A DNA stretch of 64,000 nt from CAVUAN01 sp963739435 (GTDB lineage: Bacteria; Acidobacteriota; Thermoanaerobaculia; UBA5066; Gp7-AA6). The stretch spans positions 1 through 64,000 of the forward strand of contig CAVUAN010000012.1 in the NCBI GenBank assembly GCA_963739435.1. The letters run 5' to 3'. The stretch's first letter is position 1, and each line of letters begins with the position of its first letter. The notes under the pieces were generated by a model. That model had not been told where the DNA came from, did no database searches, and saw nothing but the letters and a program-made list of their open reading frames with translations. Positions 60,134 to 64,000 of the stretch are shown piece by piece. The position numbers and the translations under genes were made by a program.

Positions 60134-60212
60134 AGCCCGCCCGGCGGGTGCCCCTTTTTGGTTTAGGGGTGGGGGGTGGCTGACGGTCTGCGTCAGCCCT
60201 TTTTGACCCCGA

Positions 60213-60506
60213 TCAGGCCTCTTCCCAGGCCTGCTGGAGGTACTTCTCTAGGGTCAACAGCCAGTGGCTCTTGTCCGAGGCGGTACACATGAAGTGGACC
60301 GCCCCGCCGCGGATCAGGAAGAGGCTCGGCGACGGTTCACGCCAGGACTCGGTGTTTTCGAACCAATCGGCCTCCGCGGCGGTCAAAGGCCTGGAAAGCG
60401 TGGCTTCACAGAGCACCGCGCCCTCCCCCCCGGCCGCCACCCGGCAATTGAGGTTTTCCACACAGGCAGGGATCTGGATCGCTTCGCGGTTTTCAAGTGC
60501 CAACAT
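60213..60506 (-). CDS. Hypothetical protein
   Basis: 97-residue protein beginning LALENREAIQIPACVENLNC and ending TLEKYLQQAWEEA, with three or four cysteines and no membrane helix or signal. The frame remains open upstream to 60614, but ATG 60506 gives a compact protein and leaves room for a promoter divergent from the gene at 60584. I do not recognise the family. Codon use is like its neighbours, so it is probably real. Confidence 0.55.
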   Translation of the reverse strand: MLALENREAIQIPACVENLNCRVAAGGEGAVLCEATLSRPLTAAEADWFENTESWREPSPSLFLIRGGAVHFMCTASDKSHWLLTLEKYLQQAWEEA

Positions 60507-60583
60507 GCCCCTCGTAATAGCAAGGGCTCTGCCAGTTCGGGGGAAGGGGCCCAAACGGCCCGTTGTTAGAGTGTCCTCAACCG

Positions 60584-60934
60584 ATGTCCCAGGCCCCTCC
60601 TCCGACCCACCCACGCCGGGGGCGACGCCGCGCCCGGAACATCGCGCTGGCCATCTTCTTCTTCATCGTCGGCGTCATCGGGGTCCTGGTCCCGATCATG
60701 CCCCAGGTGCCCTTCTTCGTGATGAGCCTGCTCTTCCTGTCGCTCGTCTCCAAGCGAGTGCACAAGGCGGTGCGGCAATTCCTCCACCGCCATCCGAAAG
60801 TGGAAGCCTCCTACCACCGCTGGCGGCACAAGCGCCGCGCGAAACGCCGCGCGAAGAATCAAGCGCGCAGAGCGCGGGAGCGTCTAGGCTCCTTTGGACT
60901 TTGGACCTTGGACTTTGGACTACTCGGGTGGTCC
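60584..60934 (+). CDS. Small membrane protein (DUF454/PGPGW-like) whose frame has no stop before ftsZ
   Basis: The conserved part is about 100 residues: a basic N-terminus (PRRGRRRARN), two membrane helices (ALAIFFFIVGVIGVLVPIMP and FFVMSLLFLSLVSKRVHK) and a basic C-terminus (WRHKRRAKRRAKNQARR). The layout resembles DUF454 (YbaN) or PGPGW small membrane proteins. The native end is probably near 60885, but a GTCCAAA heptad repeat at 60893-60920 follows with no in-frame stop. The frame stays open antisense to ftsZ as far as 62236. I report only the part before the ftsZ stop. The true C-terminus is uncertain. Confidence 0.6.
60893..60920. repeat. GTCCAAA heptad repeat, single arm, between convergent genes
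   Basis: Four TTTGGAC units (reverse complement of GTCCAAA, one variant TTGGACC) between the small membrane protein gene and ftsZ. Preceded by GGCTCC as at 29434, showing a conserved border. Confidence 0.8.
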
Positions 60935-62143
60935 CTAGTCCATCTGCCGGCGCAACACCGTCGGGATGTCGAAATCGTCGCGCGACGAGGCGTTCGGGCC
61001 AAAGCCGCCGGAATCGTCGCCCCGGAGGAAGGGCGCCGGAACCGAGCGCGTGCCCCGCGTCGTCGGCTGAGGCTTGACCTCGTCGTCTATCTGGAGCTGG
61101 TCCAGGTCCGCGCGGTCGAAGCCCGTCGCGATGACCGTGACCTTCACCGAGCCCAGCATCCGGTCGTCCGTGACGCATCCGAAGAGGATCTCGGCGTCCG
61201 GGTCGGCCGCCTGCTGGATGATCTCCGCCGCCTCGTTGACCTCGAAGAGCGTCAGGTCTGCGCCGCCGGTGATGTTGATGAGAACCCCGCGCGCCCCCTC
61301 GATCGACGCGTCCTCGAGAAGCGGCGACGAGATCGCGGCCTGCGCCGCGTGAACTGCGCGGTTCTCGCCCTGCGCGACGGCCGTACCCATGAGCGCGCGG
61401 CCCATGTCCGACATGATCTTCTTGACGTCGGCAAAATCGAGGTTGATGTCGCCCGGGCAGTTGATGAGATCCGAGATGCCCTGGATGGCCTGGCGCAGGA
61501 CGTCGTCGGCCGTCTTGAAGGCGTCGTTCAAAGACGTCCCGTGCTCGACGAAGGACAGCAGGCGCTGGTTGGGGATCGTGATGAGGGTATCGACATGGTC
61601 GCGCAGCTCCCGCGCTGCGCGCTCGGCCTGGCGCATCCGCTTCCTTCCCTCGAAGTCGAATGGCTTGGTCACGACGGCAACCGTGAGCGCTCCGGCCTCG
61701 GCGGCAATCTTCGCGATGATCGGACCCGCGCCGGAACCGGTGCCGCCCCCCATTCCCGCGGCGATGAACACCATGTCCGCGCCCTTCAGCAGTGTCGCCA
61801 GCTTTTCCTGGTCCTCGAGCGCGGCGTTCTTGCCGACCTCGGGATCCGCCCCGGCCCCCAGTCCCTTGGTCAGCCGCGCCCCGATCTGGACCTTGGTGCC
61901 GGCGTTGGCCTTGCGCAGGGCCTGGAGATCGGTGTTGCAGGCGATGTACTCGACGCCCCGAACGCCGGCCGCGATCATGCGGTTGACGGCGTTCGAACCG
62001 CCGCCGCCGACGCCGACGACCTTGATCACCGCCGGCGCGGCATCCGCGTCTTCGAGCTCGATCGTCAGCCGGTCAGGGATCTCGTCGGCCACGAATTCCA
62101 TCATCTGCGTCTCCCTCCGTCCCCGCGTCGTTCGGTCGGCCAT
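60935..62143 (-). CDS. ftsZ: Cell division protein FtsZ
   Basis: Tubulin-like GTPase forming the division ring, 402 residues. The tubulin signature GMGGGTGSGAGP, VVGVGGGGSNAVNRM at the N-terminus of the GTPase domain and the T7-loop NCPGDINLDFADVK are intact. The conserved C-terminal peptide DDFDIPTVLRRQ, which contacts FtsA, is the last segment. ATG 62143 overlaps the ftsA stop by one base (TGATG); an internal start at MMEFVADE is possible. Third gene of the ftsQ-ftsA-ftsZ order seen in most bacteria. Confidence 0.97.
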   Translation of the reverse strand: MADRTTRGRRETQMMEFVADEIPDRLTIELEDADAAPAVIKVVGVGGGGSNAVNRMIAAGVRGVEYIACNTDLQALRKANAGTKVQIGARLTKGLGAGADPEVGKNAALEDQEKLATLLKGADMVFIAAGMGGGTGSGAGPIIAKIAAEAGALTVAVVTKPFDFEGRKRMRQAERAARELRDHVDTLITIPNQRLLSFVEHGTSLNDAFKTADDVLRQAIQGISDLINCPGDINLDFADVKKIMSDMGRALMGTAVAQGENRAVHAAQAAISSPLLEDASIEGARGVLINITGGADLTLFEVNEAAEIIQQAADPDAEILFGCVTDDRMLGSVKVTVIATGFDRADLDQLQIDDEVKPQPTTRGTRSVPAPFLRGDDSGGFGPNASSRDDFDIPTVLRRQMD

Positions 62144-63366
62144 CAGAAAAACTCCTTAAAAGCCCGGGACACAGAAGCGGTGATGCGCCCGATGCCGGTT
62201 CCCCGGCGCCGCGACGGCTTGTTGCGGTTGCCGTAGAGAAGCAGGCCGGTGGCGGTCGCCCATTCCGGCCTCGAAATCACGTCCACGAGGCCTCCGACGC
62301 CGGCAGGCACCCCCCGCCGGACCGGACACTCGAAAATGGCCTCGGCGACCTCGACGACGCCCTCGAGCTCCGCCCCGCCGCCCGTCAAGACCACCCCCGA
62401 CCGGATCTCCTTGTCGAGCCCGAGCCGCTGCAGGTCCTCGCGGACGAGCCCCAGGAGCTCCTCGGCCCTCGGCTGCAGGATGTCGGCCAGGGTGGTGCGC
62501 GGGCAGAGCTTGGGGGCCCGCCCCCCGACCATCGGGACCTCGACCATCTCGTCTTCGCCCACGGAGGAACGCAGCGCCGAGCCGAACTTCTTCTTGATCC
62601 GCTCGGCGTCCGTGATGGGCGCCCGCAGCACCACGGCCAGGTCGTTGGTGAAGTGGTCCCCGCCGATCGGGATCACGGCCGTGTGGGCGATCGAGCCCTT
62701 CTGGTACACGGACACTTCCGTCGTGCCGCCGCCGATGTCGATCAGGGCGATGCCGAGCTCCTTCTCGTCGGGCGTCAAAACGGCCTCGGCCGCCGCGAAC
62801 TGCTCGAGAACGAGCTGCACGACCTCGATGCCCGCCTTGTTCATGCAGGTGACGATGTTCTGCGTCACGGCAACCGGCGCCGTCACGACGTGCACGTCCG
62901 CTTCCAGGCGCGCTCCCACCATTCCGACCGGCTCGGCCACGCCGTCCTGCCCGTCCACCGCGAACTCACGGGGCACGACGTGGATGACCTCGTGGTCCTG
63001 CGGGATCTGGACGCCGCGCGCCGCGTCGATGACGCGCGCGACGTCGTCCCGGGTGATCTCCCGGTCCTTGCCGGCCACGGCCACGACCCCCCGGCTGTTG
63101 AACGAGCGGATGTTCGATCCCGAGACGCCGACCCAGGAGCGGGCGATCTGCACGCCGGCCATGATCTCGGCCTCCTCGGCCGCCCGCTTGATGGCCTCGA
63201 TCGTGGCGTCGACATTGACGATATTGCCCTTGCGGGTGCCGCGGTTGGCCGCGGAACCCTTCCCGATGACGTCCAGGGCGCCCGACGGCGTCGGCTCGCC
63301 CACGAGCACGCAGATCTTGGAGGTGCCGATGTCACATGCAACGAGAAAGTTCTCCGGTTTAGCCAT
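62143..63366 (-). CDS. ftsA: Cell division protein FtsA
   Basis: Actin-like ATPase that tethers FtsZ to the membrane, 407 residues. ATPase motifs VACDIGTSKICVLVGE, ALIDIGGGTTEVSVY and GVVLTGGGAELEGV are present, as is the SHS2/1C domain region. The C-terminus (SVSRAFKEFF) is the amphipathic membrane-targeting helix. Located between ftsQ and ftsZ, with a one-base overlap with ftsZ and about 20 bases after ftsQ. Confidence 0.96.
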   Translation of the reverse strand: MAKPENFLVACDIGTSKICVLVGEPTPSGALDVIGKGSAANRGTRKGNIVNVDATIEAIKRAAEEAEIMAGVQIARSWVGVSGSNIRSFNSRGVVAVAGKDREITRDDVARVIDAARGVQIPQDHEVIHVVPREFAVDGQDGVAEPVGMVGARLEADVHVVTAPVAVTQNIVTCMNKAGIEVVQLVLEQFAAAEAVLTPDEKELGIALIDIGGGTTEVSVYQKGSIAHTAVIPIGGDHFTNDLAVVLRAPITDAERIKKKFGSALRSSVGEDEMVEVPMVGGRAPKLCPRTTLADILQPRAEELLGLVREDLQRLGLDKEIRSGVVLTGGGAELEGVVEVAEAIFECPVRRGVPAGVGGLVDVISRPEWATATGLLLYGNRNKPSRRRGTGIGRITASVSRAFKEFF

Positions 63367-63387
63367 CGAGAGAAGGGAGCTCCGTCA

Positions 63388-64000
63388 TCAGAGGGAATGG
63401 CCCGCGCCGTAGGCGCCCACAAAAACAACGCGATCCGCAAAGCGAAGGTCGATGGCCTGCGCCTCCCATCCGCGACTTTCCAACAGACTCCGCGCTGCGA
63501 GCAGCGCGCCGATCTTCTCCGAAGCGTCCCGCCGAAGAACTCGAATCGGTCTTCGGAAGATGGAATCCATCATACCGAATCCGCCGTCTGGCAAGACCGA
63601 TATTTCCGAGAGCGCGGCAACGTACTCTGGCTGCCGCGCGCGCAGGTCCTCGAGCAGTTGGACGAGCTCCGGCAACTGCCTCGGCTCGCCCCGAACGATG
63701 ACGTACTCGGCCGAATCGCCGCGCGGGTCGTAGGGCGCGATCGGGCGGCCGGAGAGGTCGAGCCACGAAAGCCGGCCCTCTTCGGAAACGAGGGCGACCG
63801 GCCGGCGCTCGACGACGCGCACGTCCAGGCCGTCGGGGAAGCGCTTGGCGAGCGTCACGCGGTCGACCCACGGGTTCTCGGCCAGCCGGTCCGCGACCCC
63901 GGAAAGGCCGAGCGTGACGAGGTTGCGTCCTCGGAAGGCATTGAGCGTCGCGAGGATGTCCGCCGTGCGGGCCCGCTCGTTGCCCGAGATGTGGAACCGC
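63388..64000 (-). CDS. ftsQ: Cell division protein FtsQ (partial, N-terminus beyond window)
   Basis: C-terminal 204 or so residues of FtsQ, a single-pass divisome protein. The visible part begins in the POTRA domain (FHISGNERARTADILATLN, then NPWVDRVTLAKRFPDGL and VRVVERRPVALV), followed by the FtsQ beta domain. The start lies past 64000. The apparent internal ATG/GTG starts near 63858 are within the conserved domain and are not the true start. Order ftsQ-ftsA-ftsZ confirms identity. Confidence 0.92.
   Translation of the reverse strand, partial: RFHISGNERARTADILATLNAFRGRNLVTLGLSGVADRLAENPWVDRVTLAKRFPDGLDVRVVERRPVALVSEEGRLSWLDLSGRPIAPYDPRGDSAEYVIVRGEPRQLPELVQLLEDLRARQPEYVAALSEISVLPDGGFGMMDSIFRRPIRVLRRDASEKIGALLAARSLLESRGWEAQAIDLRFADRVVFVGAYGAGHSL

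Overview
The window is GC-rich, gene-dense bacterial chromosome. The gene families fit an Acidobacteriota member, perhaps Thermoanaerobaculia-like: Hanks-type kinases fused to TolB/TPR or beta-propeller domains, alternative complex III with an A2-type caa3 oxidase, the futalosine menaquinone enzyme MqnD, MglA/MglB, and a PaoABC-type molybdoenzyme. This placement is inferred from gene content, not from a marker phylogeny.

Layout. 1-6.2 kb: tail of an alternative complex III cluster, then SCO and caa3 oxidase genes ctaC-ctaD-ctaE-ctaF. The frame is shifted about eleven times here although the protein sequence between shifts is well conserved. 6.2-18.1 kb: housekeeping and metabolic genes (tag, two EamA transporters, phosphoesterase, free-Met-R-sulfoxide reductase, O-methyltransferase, M20 hydrolase, sodium symporter, amidohydrolase, 3-hydroxyacyl-CoA dehydrogenase, mqnD). 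18.2-18.45 kb: an isolated transcription unit for a 19-residue lysine-rich peptide. 18.5-23.9 kb: PadR regulator, MocA-like cytidylyltransferase and a Tat-exported Pao-type molybdenum hydroxylase operon. 29.4-24.0 kb (minus strand): tRNA-Ser, ECF sigma/anti-sigma pair, SRP RNA, dnaX, ybaB, recR, mglB, mglA. 34.9-29.8 kb: membrane-fusion protein plus three MacB-type permeases with no ATPase gene. 35.0-38.6 kb: tRNA-Arg(ACG) beside tadA, a MITE-like element, tRNA-Ser(CGA), a NatAB-type exporter and tRNA-Glu. 39.9-38.6 kb: OmpA and a duplicated helix-hairpin-helix membrane protein.

58.8-40.0 kb holds four consecutive Ser/Thr kinase genes on the minus strand, about 18.8 kb in all. Three carry TolB-like/TPR output regions and one a beta-propeller. 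The second-largest span, 53512 down to 42455, reads as one kinase followed by eight tandem TolB-TPR cassettes of about 1.25 kb each; two single-base indels split it. If they are errors, the protein is about 3,685 residues. This is the most unusual object in the window.

58.8-64 kb: fadI-like thiolase and the division genes ftsQ-ftsA-ftsZ.

Gene starts show a repeated pattern: a TANNNT hexamer ending 6-9 nt before the start codon with no Shine-Dalgarno, pointing to common leaderless transcription. The few intergenic gaps are mostly filled by several families of palindromic repeats, including inverted repeats with 7-bp-periodic arms that reach into neighbouring reading frames. No CRISPR array, transposase, prophage or rRNA was seen.
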